NCBI GenBank assembly: GCA_013399895.1
Contig: VXBA01005853.1
Span: forward strand, 3,388,081 to 3,452,080
Reading direction: 5' to 3'
Length of the DNA stretch: 64,000 nucleotides
Origin: Serilophus lunatus
Taxonomy: Eukaryota; Chordata; Aves; Passeriformes; Eurylaimidae
Below, piece by piece: positions 25,900-38,700 of the stretch. Made by a program: the position numbers and the translations under genes. Every line of letters starts with the position of its first letter. Position 1 is the first letter of the stretch. Under the pieces are notes generated by a model, which was not told where the DNA came from, did not search any database, and saw nothing but the letters and a program-made list of their open reading frames with translations.

Positions 25900-27180
25900 A
25901 TGAGCCAGTCCCAGCCAAACCACCCTCTCCCTGGACCCGTCGGCCGGCGGATGCCACGCGCTGACCCGCCCCCTCCCCCCAACCGGGAACACCCCAACTC
26001 TCGGGGCTGACGTCCCCAAAAAACAATGTCCCTGGGGAGCTGCCGCGGCCCCTCGGTGTGCCAGAGGGGTCAGGTGCCTCCTGCCCGCCTGCCATCCCAT
26101 GGCTCTGCTCTATTTTTACCACCCTAACCTTTCGGGGCAGGACTGCGTGGTCAGCAGGCAGGAGCAGGCAGAGTAGGGGGAGCCGGGCCCCCCCACGCCC
26201 CCTCCCTCGGCAGCCCCTGCCTGTCAGCCAACCCCATCTGCATAGCCAGGATGGGATGGGCTCCGTGACCCGCTATGAGACCCTGTCCCCCGCTCCCAGG
26301 CGTTACCCCGGGGTGTCACCACAGCTCTGTTTCCCTGAGGTGGCACAGCCACCATACCAGGTAGGGATGGGGAACATGCCATGACCAGGCTCCTTCTCCC
26401 AGCCTCTCCCAGCTTCTAGATCTTGCAGGTTCCAATAGAAAGCAGACTTTGGGGAGGAAAAGTTAATTTTTTATTCCATCTCCCCAGTTCTTCATTGCTT
26501 TTTTTTGTTTGTTTTTTACTTTTGACCCCTTCTCAAAGAAATTCTCTCAAATCCTTCCTCCCTTGGTGACCAAAAAGAGCCAAAGTTATTTATTGCCACC
26601 TTCAGGGGACTGTTTACAGGTACCTGCCCTCCCCAAAGAGGGATAGCACCATCCTGTACCTGTCACTGTCCCCATCCCCATCCCCAGATTCACGCCATCC
26701 TCATCCCCACCCTGGCAGGATGGAGACACACAGAGGAACCAATGGGTCCTGCAGCAGTCAGTACAGGTGGGAAGAGGTTGGGGGCTTTGGGGTGCTGAAG
26801 AAAGTGATACAGGTCGCAGAGGGTTTGAAGGAGGTGTTGGCACAGGAGGCGATGCTGAGTGTCCCCTTGAGGATGAGTCGGTGTACCCACACCTTGGTGA
26901 GACAAGCACCTGAAAGGAGGTTGTGTTTGGGCTGCCAGGGCTCTGGCATATTCCCATTCAGGGAGACCTGGTTACCCCTTCCCTTTCCCCAGGACAAACA
27001 GTTGGAGCCAGCCCACCCCTCTTCCCTGGAGTACCTTCACCCCGCAGCCTGTCCTTACTGGAACACAGCCCCCCCACTTTCAGGATACATCTCCCACCCT
27101 CACTTCACCAGCCACCACAACCTGCCTTCTCCACACCACTGTATACCAAGCTCAGAAATAAACTGCCATTATCCCATCTG
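25900..27180 (+). other. SYNPO: SYNPO 3' untranslated region
   Basis: No coding potential was recognised after the stop. The first clear poly(A) signal, AATAAA, lies at 27157-27162, giving a UTR of about 1.3 kb. A near-MEF2 sequence, CTATTTTTAC (26110-26119), lies within it and could also act on MYOZ3; that is speculative. Confidence 0.65.
27157..27162 (+). terminator. SYNPO: Poly(A) signal AATAAA, SYNPO
   Basis: Canonical hexamer on the + strand downstream of the SYNPO stop and upstream of MYOZ3. Confidence 0.65.
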
Positions 27181-27265
27181 GCCTGGCTCTGATCTGTCCT
27201 CAAGGTGGCCTGGGAACACACGGCCACCTCCTGCTGCTGCTATACAGCCACCATCCCTGTTCCCA

Positions 27266-27478
27266 AAGGGTCAGCCCTGCTCCGTGACAGAGCAACAGCA
27301 TCCCCATCCTTGTGGGTCAGCCCTGCTCCGTGCTGGGGTAATGGTGTCCTGATCCCAAAGAGTCACAGCCCTGCTTTATGCCAGGGTGATGGCATCCTCA
27401 TCCCCACGGGTCAGACCTGTCCTGTGCTGGGGTGACGGCATCCCAGTCCCCAAGGGTCACTGCCCTGCTCCGCCCCCT
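27266..27478. repeat. 46-bp minisatellite, about 4-5 copies
   Basis: A unit beginning GGGTCAGCCCTGCTCCGTGC recurs at about 27268, 27314, 27360 (diverged), 27408 and 27454, with spacing of 46-48 bases. It lies between the SYNPO poly(A) signal and the first MYOZ3 exon. Confidence 0.8.
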
Positions 27479-28226
27479 TTCTCAGCCAGAAATAACTTCT
27501 GTCCCGTGGCTGGACCTTGGCATCTGAGCTGGAGCCCAGGACGGGTTGGGGCGAGCAGCAGGAACCCAGGAGTGCCGTGAAGGGCCACCCGGGGCCACCG
27601 AGTACTGGTGGCTGCAGCTTGGCTTCAGCCTCATCCCCAGCACAGCAGAAGCACCATCTTCAGTCCTTGGCAGCTGGGGCATCCCCTGGTCAGGTAGGGA
27701 AGGTGAGGTTCCACGTGGGGATCAGTGGGTGAGTGGGTGCAGGGGGCTTGAGGATGTCCCAGGCTTGGTGGTGGGGACATCACTGCTAGGGGGTCAGGGT
27801 GCAATCTCCATGGAGCAGTGCGGAGGGAAGGATGGGGTGGAGGTCTGAGGCTGGCTGTGCAGATGGTTAATGCTGAACTCAGAGCTGGCAGGGAGCTGCA
27901 TGCCAGGCACCCACGGCCCCCCGTAGGGACCTCCTGCTCTCCAGGACCCTCAGGGGAATCTGCCCAGCATGAGCCCGAGCTGAAGGATACCCAGATGCAC
28001 CAAACAGGATCAAACAGCTTCCATTCACTGAGCCCAGTGCCCTGGCAGCACAGGAAGGTGCTGCTGCAGGTGGGCAGCCTGAGGGGCTCAGAACAGGACC
28101 GGTTTCCAGCTGTCTCTCCACAAAGGAGCAACCCAGTTTGGTGGTCCCATGGCCTTTCTTGCCACCGGCCGGGCTCACCAGCTCCCTGCAGGGTCGGGGT
28201 TGCAGCTCCTGCCCCCTTGGGGCCAG

Positions 28227-28239
28227 CAGCTGAAAATAG
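28227..28239 (+). promoter_or_regulatory. E-box plus near-MEF2 site upstream of MYOZ3
   Basis: CAGCTG (28227-28232) is overlapped by CTGAAAATAG (28230-28239), which differs from the MEF2 consensus YTAWWWWTAR at one position. Paired E-box and MEF2 sites are typical of striated-muscle promoters, and the site lies about 430 bases upstream of the first MYOZ3 exon. Function is inferred. Confidence 0.3.
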
Positions 28240-28723
28240 CTCTGCTAAGGCGGAGGTGCTGAGGGCGGGGGCAGCCAGGGCCCCCCTCACCCAGCGGGCT
28301 GTGGCAGCAGGTGCTGCTCCAGGGACACTCAAGGCACAAGGACACTGACTCACTGTGGGCAAGGACAGAACTGAGGACATTTTCTGCCCTAAAGAAAGGC
28401 AGAGAGAGGACAGGCAGGGGCTGAGGGGCAACGTGTTTTGAACACTCCCTATGTCCGTTGAAGGGAATGGAGAGTGGCACAGGAGGACGCTTAGGGATGA
28501 TGCTCAGAAAAGATGCTTCTGAGGGGAAATACTCAGGGACTACGGTGACCAGGGGAGATGCTGGACAGAGGAGATGCTCAGCTGAAACCTGGCATCTCCC
28601 TGTGTTGTGCCTGGGGCTGGCCCGTCCCCATGCCTGCTGTTACTCTGGGGATATCTCTCTCTTCCAGCCAGGCAGAATCTGACCCCTTCCCAGAAAGCTG
28701 CCCCAGGAGCACAGCAGCAAGTG

Positions 28724-31700
28724 ATGGCCATCATGAGACAAGGCCTGGAAGACGGTAAGGGGGTACAGGGGTGCCACCAGCCCCAAGGCAGTGCTGCCCT
28801 CCCTGCCTAGGGGACCAGACCCAGCTCTGGTTGAAGCCACTGACTCATGCACGGGATGAGAGAGGCTATTCGAGCCTCTGGAGCTGAGCTAAACTCCCTG
28901 ACAATCCCTCACACTGAGGAAACACCAGTCTCTGACACAGCTCCCACATGACTAAGCAACACAACAGGGGCTCTGATGAGGGGACACACTGTGATGGGCT
29001 TGGGGTGCCCCAGTGCTGCAGCATCTCAGCTGTGGCTGTGCTCTCTCCTGGCCTCCCCAGAGCCACGCCTGGACCTGGGCAAGAAGATGAGCACAACACA
29101 CGACGTGATGATCGAGGAACTCTCCCTGCCTAACAACCGCGGCTCCCAGCTCTTCCAGCAGCGCCAGAGGCGGATGCAGCGCTTCATCTTTGAGCATCCC
29201 AGTGGCTACAGGGAGGTGAGACTGAGGACAGCCCTTCCCCAGCTCCTGTAGTCTTTGCAGGGAAGCGATTCTGGTGGGGCCGGGAGTATCTCCACAGGGC
29301 AGCCACAGTTTGCTTTGCTGAGATGAAGGGAGAGGAGAGATGGCGTGGTGGGCTGGGCATGGAGATGGGCAAGCAAGGAGTTCAGTATCCACCAAAAGGG
29401 AAGGGAATGGTGCTGAAATCCACCAAAAGGGAAGGGGATGGCGCCTGCTAAAGCCTCTCCTTACCTCCTGCAGCTCCCAGGGCCAGGGGGCTCAAACCGC
29501 ACTGAGAAAGGCAATCCAGAGGGAACAGCGAATGAACAGATGGTGAGTAGAAGGAGGAAGCTACAATGTGCTTTCCACCACTGCCCTAATCCCAACTGGG
29601 GCAGGGGAAGTGCTTTGTGCCTACCAACTCTCCCTTCCACAGGCAGGGGAGAATGCCGGGGGGGAGGAGAATTTCCACTCTGAGCTCCACGTGGCAGCAT
29701 CACCCCAGGGCGGCCCCCCAGAAGTGCCCAAGAAGACAGAGAAAGTCTTGCACATGAGCAAAGTCCTGAACCCCAGTGCCCTGGCCCCAGGTAAATAAAT
29801 GCTGCTTGTACCCCAAAGCTGACACCACTGTGATCTCAGCAGTGTTGGGGGTTGGAGGCAGAGAGCTGCTGCCTGCAGAGGGGTCTGCCTCAAATATATA
29901 TATACATACATATATGTACAAATACATAAATGCTATTTATGTTGTAGATATGCAATCCTGGCCCCAGCAGTGGGTCCTCTATGGCTTTGCAAAGGCCAGG
30001 CAGCCCACACTGTCTCTCCCCCTGCACAGGGTACTCGAGCCCCCTCAAAGAAATCCCCCCGGAGAAGTTCAACGTCACCGCCATCCCCAAGGGCTACCGG
30101 TGCCCGTGGCAGGAGCTCTTTGGTGACAGGGGTGATGCTGTCTATGGCAAGAACCAGGCACCCATGAGACCCCCTGCGTGGGACTACAGGAGCTTCAACA
30201 GGTAACGGGCAGGCACTGCCAACCTCAAACCAGCCAGACCTCAGACTGGCCAGCCCTCAGACAAGCCCTTCAGCCTCAAGAAGCATCCAACATCCTGTGA
30301 GGGAAACTCAATGATCTGTGCCCTCTTTATACACCACAGGGGCACAGCAAGGGCTCAGGATGCTCTTTTCCTGTTCAAGGACTCCTCTGTGGCTCCCTTG
30401 CAAAGGTCCCTGCCTCCAGCACTCCCCAGATACCCTCTCAGCTCCACCACGGGGTCTGCACAGCCTTAAGCACTGTGATCTCACTGGCTAACCTCAGGGA
30501 TGAAATTTGTGAGGGCTAATTCTCATGCATATAGTCCTGGAAAGGAAATTACTCCTGTTCCCAGCTGGACTCATCTCTGGGTGCAGGAATGACATAGACA
30601 GTGCCAAATTCGTCTCCTAATTTCCTCAAGGTATCCAAGCAGCTGCTGGAAGTGGTGAGGGTGTAAGGTTAATCTTCCCACAAAGTGCTAAGAGGTCATC
30701 AGATTCCTTCTGAACACCTGCTTGAGACTGAAGCCTCTAGGCCAGAGGATTTCTGGTGGCTCAGCCTGGAAAGATCCGTGTCCCCTCTGGCTGCTTCTGA
30801 TGGAGCATGGCTGGTGCCTCCTCACTTCCAAATTACACTGGGGTCAAGGTTGAAAACCTGAAGCAGAAATTGCCAAAAAAGATTTCCTTTCTGGAAAGGT
30901 TGGTGGTGGGGATCCAGGAGATGGAGATCTGGTGGTAGCAAAGCACCAGCAGCCCATGGCAGAATAATGAGAACTGAACTTTTAAGATGAACATCATCCC
31001 AGGGAATCTGCAAAACAGGGTCCTGGCTGTCCTCCTTGCTGAAAGCCTCTGTCATGAGGATGAAATTACACTGGCCTTGGTGGCCTGGCCAAAGTTAACT
31101 TCCAGTAGGCAAGTTCCCCCCCCAGGGCACAGCACTGCTCCCTGTCCGACCATGTGCCAACCACAGCTCCCCTGAACTCACACCAGGGCTGGATTTGAGT
31201 TGTGGGAGACACAACTGCTGTGCTTTGAGCACTTGGCAGAAAGGGCTGTGGGGAACCACAACCCCTCCACATGGGAACAGCATCCCAAAGAGTGGGGATC
31301 AGCCTGGCCATCACGGTCCATTTGCTGCTCTCCTCCCCCTCAGCCCTGGGGCTTTGCCATGTGGCTCTCCTTGAGGAATTACAGCTGAGGAGGTGCTGCA
31401 GGGATAGAACAAGGAGCTGCTGCAGACACTTGGCTCTTTCAACATTTAGCCATGTTCCTGGCTCGGGGTTTATTTATGGACAGGGACTAAAGCAAGGGCA
31501 TGTTTCTGAATAGTGTTTTACCCTGTACCATTTCTCCCCTCTCACACACTGCCTTTCTATTTAAAGTCTCCAACTGTAATTTAATACAGATGGATGCTAA
31601 TTTAACTCCAAGCTTCTTGCCACCTCCTCTAATTCTTCACTAAGACAAGAAGACTCAGAGAGCCAATCTGCCTTTAACTGGGCTTTTCATGGTCTTCCAA

Positions 31701-32886
31701 GCTGTTGGCTTTTAAATAATTTCTCCATTCAAATACCAAACCACAGAAAAACAAGCTCCTTGGAAGAAGTCGGCTATCGAAAAGCCAGTGGTCTTGCCTA
31801 ACACTGATTGAATCCCAGCACAGCTCACAGGGCAAGAACAAGTCCACTCTCTCAACAGCAACTGCATTAAAGAGGATTTATTTATTCCTATTTTAAACAT
31901 TCAAGCTGTGAAACAAAGACCTTGAGCCACCTTGCCAAGGTGTGCTTTCTAAGAGAGAGTGAAAAGCAAGCTTTGACAAAAGAAAGTTCCTAGAACAAAC
32001 CCCTTTCATTTACCTTTCCCCCTCTTATTTCTCCTCAGTTGCAAAACAGTGCCACGTTACTCATGTTCTAGCAGTGCTTCCCAAAGCAAACATTCCCAGC
32101 TTTGCCTCACTGATAGCTCAGCCTCTATGTGCTGCTCCAAAACCAACATTCTTGGCTCTTGAGGGGCTGGCATGCACTTCCCTAGCCCCTTTCCACATTT
32201 CTCCAGAAAGGGATGACAGCTCTTGCCACCAAACTGCTCCTCCTGTTAGTCAGTTCATGAGAAGCCATCCCAAAAGGCAGGATGGAGCCAGGGCCAAGAG
32301 AGAGGCATTTGCCTGCACATGTGCTGGAATGACCCAGAGCAGTGCCATTGGCCTTGGCCCTCTGCAGAACACAGGAGCTGTGGATGAGACACTTTCTAAA
32401 GGCCATGGGGTTTGTTTCTTCTCTCTGAAGCCCTATTCTTCCATGTGCAGAACGCTTCTACTGACACTCAGGCACCAAGGCGTGCTCTCCAGGCTTGCCA
32501 AACCTTGAGTTGAGGTGGGCTCTGTACCAGAGAAGCACGTTGCTGGGCTGGCAGGGGCCAAAACAGTGTCCTGGGGAGGAAGAGGAGGAGTTGTTGTTTG
32601 TCACAGACATTGCTAGGTTGTGCTGGGCTGAGAGTTAGTAGATCCAGACCTACTTTTTCTAACACCTTCACAAATGTGCCCAGTATGCCCTTGTGACTAA
32701 GTCTGCTTCTCCTTGCGCCACAGGACTCCAGCCCCGTTTGACAGGGCAGTGGTTGGGGAGCTGTTCTTCATGCCCACCACAGAGCTGGATAACCTGAGTG
32801 CACTGGAGGTGATTTCCCACAGGCCCAACTTCAACCGAGTGGCACAAGGCTGGGTGCGGATCCTGCCGGAGAGTGAAGAGCTGTAG
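28724..32886 (+). CDS. MYOZ3: Myozenin-3 (calsarcin-3, FATZ-3)
   Basis: Myozenins tether calcineurin to the sarcomeric Z-disc by binding alpha-actinin, filamin-C and telethonin; MYOZ3 is the fast-muscle member. Coding exons are 28668-28754, 29061-29215, 29474-29542, 29643-29790, 30030-30201 and 32724-32886. From the ATG at 28724 they encode 245 residues; human is about 251. Family blocks are LDLGKKMS followed by EELSLPNNRGSQLF near the amino terminus, LKEIPPEKFN, GYRCPWQE, DYRSFNR, and RPNFNRVAQGWV. The protein ends in ESEEL, the conserved PDZ-binding end of the family. The frame is open back through the acceptor at 28668, so the true start may lie in an upstream exon contributing one base of a codon. 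It converges with RBM22. Confidence 0.95.
29387..29441. repeat. 31-bp tandem duplication in a MYOZ3 intron
   Basis: ATCCACCAAAAGGGAAGGG occurs at 29387 and again at 29418. It lies just upstream of the acceptor of the third MYOZ3 coding exon and does not disturb the splice site. Confidence 0.8.
29893..29935. repeat. (AT)n/(ATAC)n microsatellite
   Basis: Alternating AT and ATAC units lie within the fourth MYOZ3 intron. Simple sequence. Confidence 0.85.
30202..32723 (+). other. MYOZ3: MYOZ3 last intron
   Basis: This 2.5 kb intron runs from donor CAACAG|GTAACG to acceptor GCGCCACAG. I see no additional exon or RNA gene in it. Confidence 0.85.
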
Positions 32887-35480
32887 CTGTTCCTTCCCCA
32901 TTCCCATGGATGGTTTCCTCACTAGACTCGGACACCCTTCACAGGGCAGGGGAGAGGGGGACAGGTATCCTTCATGGAAACTCAGCCAGTGGAATCGGGT
33001 TGTCATCTTCAAACAGGGTTTGAACGAGCTCGAGTCTGGGACCATTCTGAATTCCCCTCGCAGCAGCCATTGTCACAGGGCACTTAGTGCCAACACAACC
33101 AGCCAAGTTCTCACTGTTAATCCAGCAGATCCCTGCAAGCTCCCACCCAAAACACCCTGTACAGCCTGTTCTCTTCCCTGCCTCGTGGAAAATGGCAGCA
33201 CCACCAGCTGCAACACGCTGAGCTGCATCTTCACTGACACATGAGACCTACTCTGACAGCTGGTGCTTTTGCAGAGAAATTCCATCTTCTGGACAACTCT
33301 GCATCTGTCATTCCAGTCAGCATGGTGAGAGGAGGTGATAATGGAAGAGCAGCAGCAAAACAAGTTACTAGAGGCATTGGCATGTTAAAAGCAGCTACTT
33401 TGAAATTGGCTAGACAATAAAAACAAAGGAGGAACTGTGAATCTGCCTGTTTACCAACAGCACAACTAGGACAGATGGGAGAACACTGGGAGTTGGAAAA
33501 CTGTGTCCTATTTTCCACTGGCTAGCACATGGCATGTGATATTTTCCCCTTCCTACTGCTATTTGCATACCTTGCTTGAACATATAAGCCCTTTGAGTGA
33601 TTTGCTTCATGTAGTTGGTCAGCAAGGACCAGGTTCTTCCTGGCCCCGCTGCCTGTACCCACACCAGTCTGACGATGCAGCAAGAGTGTTCTGGGAACTT
33701 CAACAACAGTGGGAAGGAAAAGCAGCATGGCCATTGTTCTAGAGTGGGCACAGGCTTCTCTGGGAATGTGAAAATCAGTAGAGAGGATAAGACTACGCCA
33801 ATGTGTTCAGCAGTGACACACAGTGGGATATGCAGCAAACAACCTACAGTCATCAGAACACCTGGAGAATCCTGCTCACCATCACTGACTTCACATGGGC
33901 TTCCTCCAACTGCTTTTGTCAGGTTCTTAATGTTACCCCTACTTACACTCCCAAAAGCAGGAGCATCAGGATAAAAGTCCTTTTTTCCACTACCACGGTT
34001 AAATGAGGCAAGTAAATGTTGTGGTAAAAATGCAATTAACAGCTGCCTCACTCATGAAGTGAGATGGTAACACTGTGCAGAGCAAATCCCATGCAGAGAT
34101 TCTGCTACCACAGCATACCATTCAGGTGGGAAACTTTCATTGCTCTGTTCTTCCCACAGAAGCAGGAAGGAACAAGCAAATCGAAATTAAAAAGGTCTGT
34201 TCTTTAAGTGGTAAATATATGATGCTCAACCTGCTGTCCTGTTCCAATTCCATCTCACTCCTCTTTGTCCATCAGTTGCACAACCCATGTAACCCCAGGG
34301 ACCTGGCTGGAAATAATAAATAAATTGTAATGTAGAGCCTCTTGCATCTGAGATGTGTCTGCACAGAGCTCATGGGTCCTGGCTATGGAGATTCAGGGAC
34401 AGACCAGTGGAAAAACCGCAGCCCTCTCCCATCCACCAGCAGCCCCTGCTGTCCAGCACTGCCCTGGGATGGCTCTTTCCTGACAAAAGCCCAAAGCCCA
34501 GCTCTTTCTCCAGTGCTAAACCCCCTTTTGACAGCCTGGCAGGGCTGGCACCATCATGGGACCCAGTGGCATCATTCAGGACAGCACAAGAAACTAAAAG
34601 CAGACCTGCTGTCCTTGCCCACGCTGCACCTTGGCTGTGGGAGCAGCCACATAAAAAATCAAAGTCCTCAGACACTGTGCTCCAGGAAGCAGGGTCAAAG
34701 CACAGTGTTGAAAAAATTCAAATATTTTAATGCACTTTTTTTAAAACAAGCAAATGAAGCTTCAGAACAGGCCCCATCATGTTTTGCTTTACAAAAGATG
34801 CCCACAGATCCACTGCACAAACGCAGCTGACATAAAGATTAACCTAAAATCCTCCAGCCACATGTACACAGACCTTACTCAGCAGCAGGCTCCATGCAGG
34901 ATGCAGTTGTTCCCAGCCAAGCACTACAGTTGGAGCACAGGAAAAGTTTCACATCTTATCAAGCAGGATGAAGTGGGACCCATCTCACAGCTTAAGGGAA
35001 CATTGTATCACAGGCCTCCAAAGCCCAAAATCTCCTCTGGAACAGCTGCAGCTGCACAGTGCCCTTCCCTACAGCTGTTGGGAACACAAACCCAGCCCGT
35101 GGGGCCACTGAGGGGGCCATCACCTGGCTAAATTGGGCAATTGCTGACCTGTCACTCCATGTCAGGCCTGCTCGCCTGACCCAGCACTTGTCTTGCTCAG
35201 GATGTGCAGGATTAGAAGTGATGCATCAAAATGTTTTGTTTTCTTGTCTTTTTTTAGGCAAGAAGCCAGGAAAAAAGAGAGGAAAATTCTGTGTCAATGG
35301 TAAGGCAAAGCCATGGGTTTGGCATGTCTGATGAGCTTGTTTTTCAGCTCTTATTCAGGCCTGGTTTAATACCTCATTTGAATAATACATCATCAGTTAC
35401 CTGACAGAGAAGAGTCTCTGGATACATTTAAACAGTCCACAACGTTCAGACTAAGGATATCAAACGAGCTTGAAAAGGGT
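32887..35480. other. MYOZ3 3' untranslated region and convergent intergenic space
   Basis: AATAAA at 33416-33421 would give MYOZ3 a UTR of about 0.55 kb. Overlapping AATAAATAAA at 34315-34324 is a possible distal end. The facing gene RBM22 has its poly(A) signal (minus strand) at 35507-35502. No coding exon is seen between them. Confidence 0.6.
33416..33421 (+). terminator. MYOZ3: Poly(A) signal AATAAA, MYOZ3
   Basis: Canonical hexamer 530 bases after the MYOZ3 stop codon; an alternative pair of overlapping hexamers sits at 34315-34324. Confidence 0.6.
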
Positions 35481-35501
35481 TTGGTTTTGTCTTTCCAGAA
35501 G

Positions 35502-35507
35502 TTTATT
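35502..35507 (-). terminator. RBM22: Poly(A) signal AATAAA, RBM22
   Basis: TTTATT on the + strand reads AATAAA on the minus strand, 287 bases beyond the RBM22 stop codon. It defines a short 3' untranslated region. Confidence 0.65.
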
Positions 35508-35793
35508 TCAAAAGTGTGCCAATGGGATACACAGATAGCACTGTAATTCTGGCACCCTGGACCCACAGACCCTGACACCCCCTCTGTCTGCCCCCCACCC
35601 ACCCCAGACACTAAAAGAGAGACCTGGGACGTATCAACAATCCAATTAGCTAGTGGAGACACGGAGCTCAGCTCGCCCTGTGGCTGCAAGCAGGGAAATA
35701 AGGCGTCTCTAGCTCACCCACAGCTCAACATACGGCGCTACCATGGTAACTAGAAAATAACATTTACTTCAAGGATGAGAGTGGCAGGACGTG

Positions 35794-38700
35794 CTAAGGG
35801 CTGCTGTGCTTTCCTGCGTGGGCACCCATCCTCTGGGGATCCTGGGATGGGTAGTGGATGGGGCCTGGGGCTCTCATGAAGGGAGGTGGGGGCCCCATGG
35901 CGTGGAACATGTGTGGTCCAAAACCTGCAGGAACAAAGTTGGCAGCTTCAGGCAAAGCAAAAGAAAACGCAATGTGTATGTTCTGCTGCTTCAAAGCACT
36001 GACAGAACAGCTGGCTCACAGCTGTGCCTCACAAATATGCACATCTCCCATCTCCCCAAAAAGTCCCTCTTTTCAGTACAACTGGAGGCAATCCCTATCC
36101 AACACACATCCTACATCCTTACTCAGATAAAAGTTGGTGGGGGGACTGGGCAGGTGTCTGTAATGCCCATTTAAATGTTTTCTATTTAATCGTGGAGCAG
36201 AGTGAATATATCCAGAAGAGTCTGGCATTCCATTGAAAAACCAAAAGGCATCTCTGGATAGATACATACAGAGAGCCAAAGACAGGCTGGCATTCAACCA
36301 GCTGCAAAACTACTCTTTGAAGTTGGGGTTAATGTGGCATTTACACAGCCAGCAAAAGCACTGAGTAGGTCTCAGCACCAGTAACAGGGATCTCTGACAT
36401 GCCTGTGAATTTGCAAGCAAATACCTACCACAACAGGCAGCTCAGTTTAATTAAACTGTGCTGACAGCTCAGTTTAGATCATCAGTTGACATTGTGTGAT
36501 CAGGGATGAGGAAAATCAGCTTAGGGCATGCATCAGTGCTGCAGCATGGCCGGGCAAGGAGGAACAGACTGTCTAACACCGAGTTCCACATCCCCACTGG
36601 AGGGAGAAACACAAGTACCTGGAGGCGGCGGCGGAGCGATGCCAGGAGGAGGTGGCAGGGCAATGTTCACCACGGCTGAGGGGCCACTTGGAGGTAGGTT
36701 GAAGTAATTTGCAGAAGCCTCCTCTTCTGCAGCTGGAGGAGGAGGCAGAGCTGCAGAAAAAGTACAGGGTGGTTAAGGAAAATCTCTCAGGCAAGACAAG
36801 CAGAGGTGTCTGCCTTTAGAGAAGGGGCACAATCTGTGCTTTCACAAAGGTAAACTGCTGCTACTATCACATGTATGGCCCAGAGTGGGAAGCAGAACTG
36901 CCCTGAAACTCTTGCTACCAATTTTCTTCACCCAAAACCAGCTTTGCTTTTCCCATCGTACAACACTCAGTGAATTAGGAAAATATTAAAAGTATGGGCT
37001 GCCAGCATCTCAGATCTAAGTAACTTGAATTTAGCTTTAATTTTTCACTCATCACATAAAGAACTCTCATCCAGGGTTCTAAACAAAGATCACCTCCTGT
37101 CCCAGTTGGATCTGCTGCTAAACTACTGTAACTGCTCACCACTGCCTCTACCATCCTGAATTGTCATTGCTCCCTGAAGTTTAACCAGCCTTGCTCATGG
37201 AGGCAGGTCAGCATTGTTTTCCTCAGAGATAAGAACAACTCCCTTACCACCAGGAAGTCCTGGAACTGGTTCCAGCTTTATCCCGGATTCTGTAGTACCT
37301 TCCTTGTCCTTTTCTTTTCCTCTTGCTGCCTGGGACCTGAAAATCAGACAAAAGTTTGAGAACAAGGATGAGATAAAGCAGGATAAGGAGATACTTGTAA
37401 CACAGTAGTTTCACATTACCTGATCCAGATTGATTGCTTCAGACCAAAGATGAAAAACTCACAGAACAACATCAGAGACAGGTGGCACAAAGATAATAAA
37501 TAATAATGCTTATTGGATAATAAATAATGCTTATTGGAGATGAACCAGGAGCAAAACTACAGAAACTCATCCATAACCCTCAACCAGGAAATCCCTTACA
37601 CTGTTTGTGTCATCTCCAACCCAGATCCCATTGCAGAAAGAAAACCAAACTATAAGAGGACACCAACTACTTACCAAACAAGTATCTACTCCAGCATAAT
37701 ATCCAATGCTGCTTATCAAGGCTGTGTAAACTGAGAGCAGAGCCTTGTGGCAGTATCATCCAGGCTTCCTCCCCCGACACTCACCTTCCCCACTTGACAT
37801 TGAGCCTGCGCCCGTTGACAATGAGCTTGTTGAAGGATTTCTCAGCAGCCACCTCTGCAGCTTGTCGGGTGGCAAACTGGATGAAAGCACACTGCTGCCT
37901 CTGCACTACGGTTATCGTCCGGATCTCCCCAAACTGGTAGAAGTGATTTCTGTGTGGGGGAAAAAAAAATTATTATGATACCCCACTCCTTGTAGTCACA
38001 AGGTACAGGGCAGAGCAGAGGAAATGGTTATGCTCTCTCTTCTCTATTCCCAGCTCAAACTAATAATTAGAAATCAATAGCTGATTATTCATTATCACCC
38101 CTTTGTGAAATTATGGAGCAATAAAAGCTCTGCAGCAGCTTTTCTCAGCAGCTAGCCAGAGGCTACAGGACTTCCTTTTAAAAGGGCTACAGAGTAACCC
38201 CAACAGCTCAGAAGAATGAGTTACCTTTAAAGAAATAAATTTTAATCAAAGCATTTGAAATGTTCTCCAAGCTGGCACTCCTCTGCACTTGCCCACCAAC
38301 CAGTTCCCCATTAAGGAAAACTGAAAACCAGATCTATTTTTGTTCCTCGCAACAGAGATTTCCTCACTGGAAGATGAGCAGATATCAAACAAAAAGGCAA
38401 GGGCGATACCAATTCACCACACACCTGAGATCTGATTCAGAGATGGTATCTCCAAGCCCTCCAACATACAGTGTAGTAATAGTCTTGTCTTCAGGGGGGT
38501 CTAGACGAGGCATGGTCGATGCTCGTTTCAGCAGCTTATCAGCCACGGGATCATTAATTCCATAGTAACGATCTTTGATGTTCTGGTCAGCCAAAGGATC
38601 ATCTGGATCTGTAGGTTTCTCATGTCTAAGGTTCAGCAAACAAAGCATTTTATAACACCAGTGTCAGCTGCGTGGATTAAAATGACTGTAACTACTACCT

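Noticed and set aside
29893..29935. AT-rich stretch as a possible structured RNA or origin
   Set aside because: Plain AT/ATAC microsatellite.
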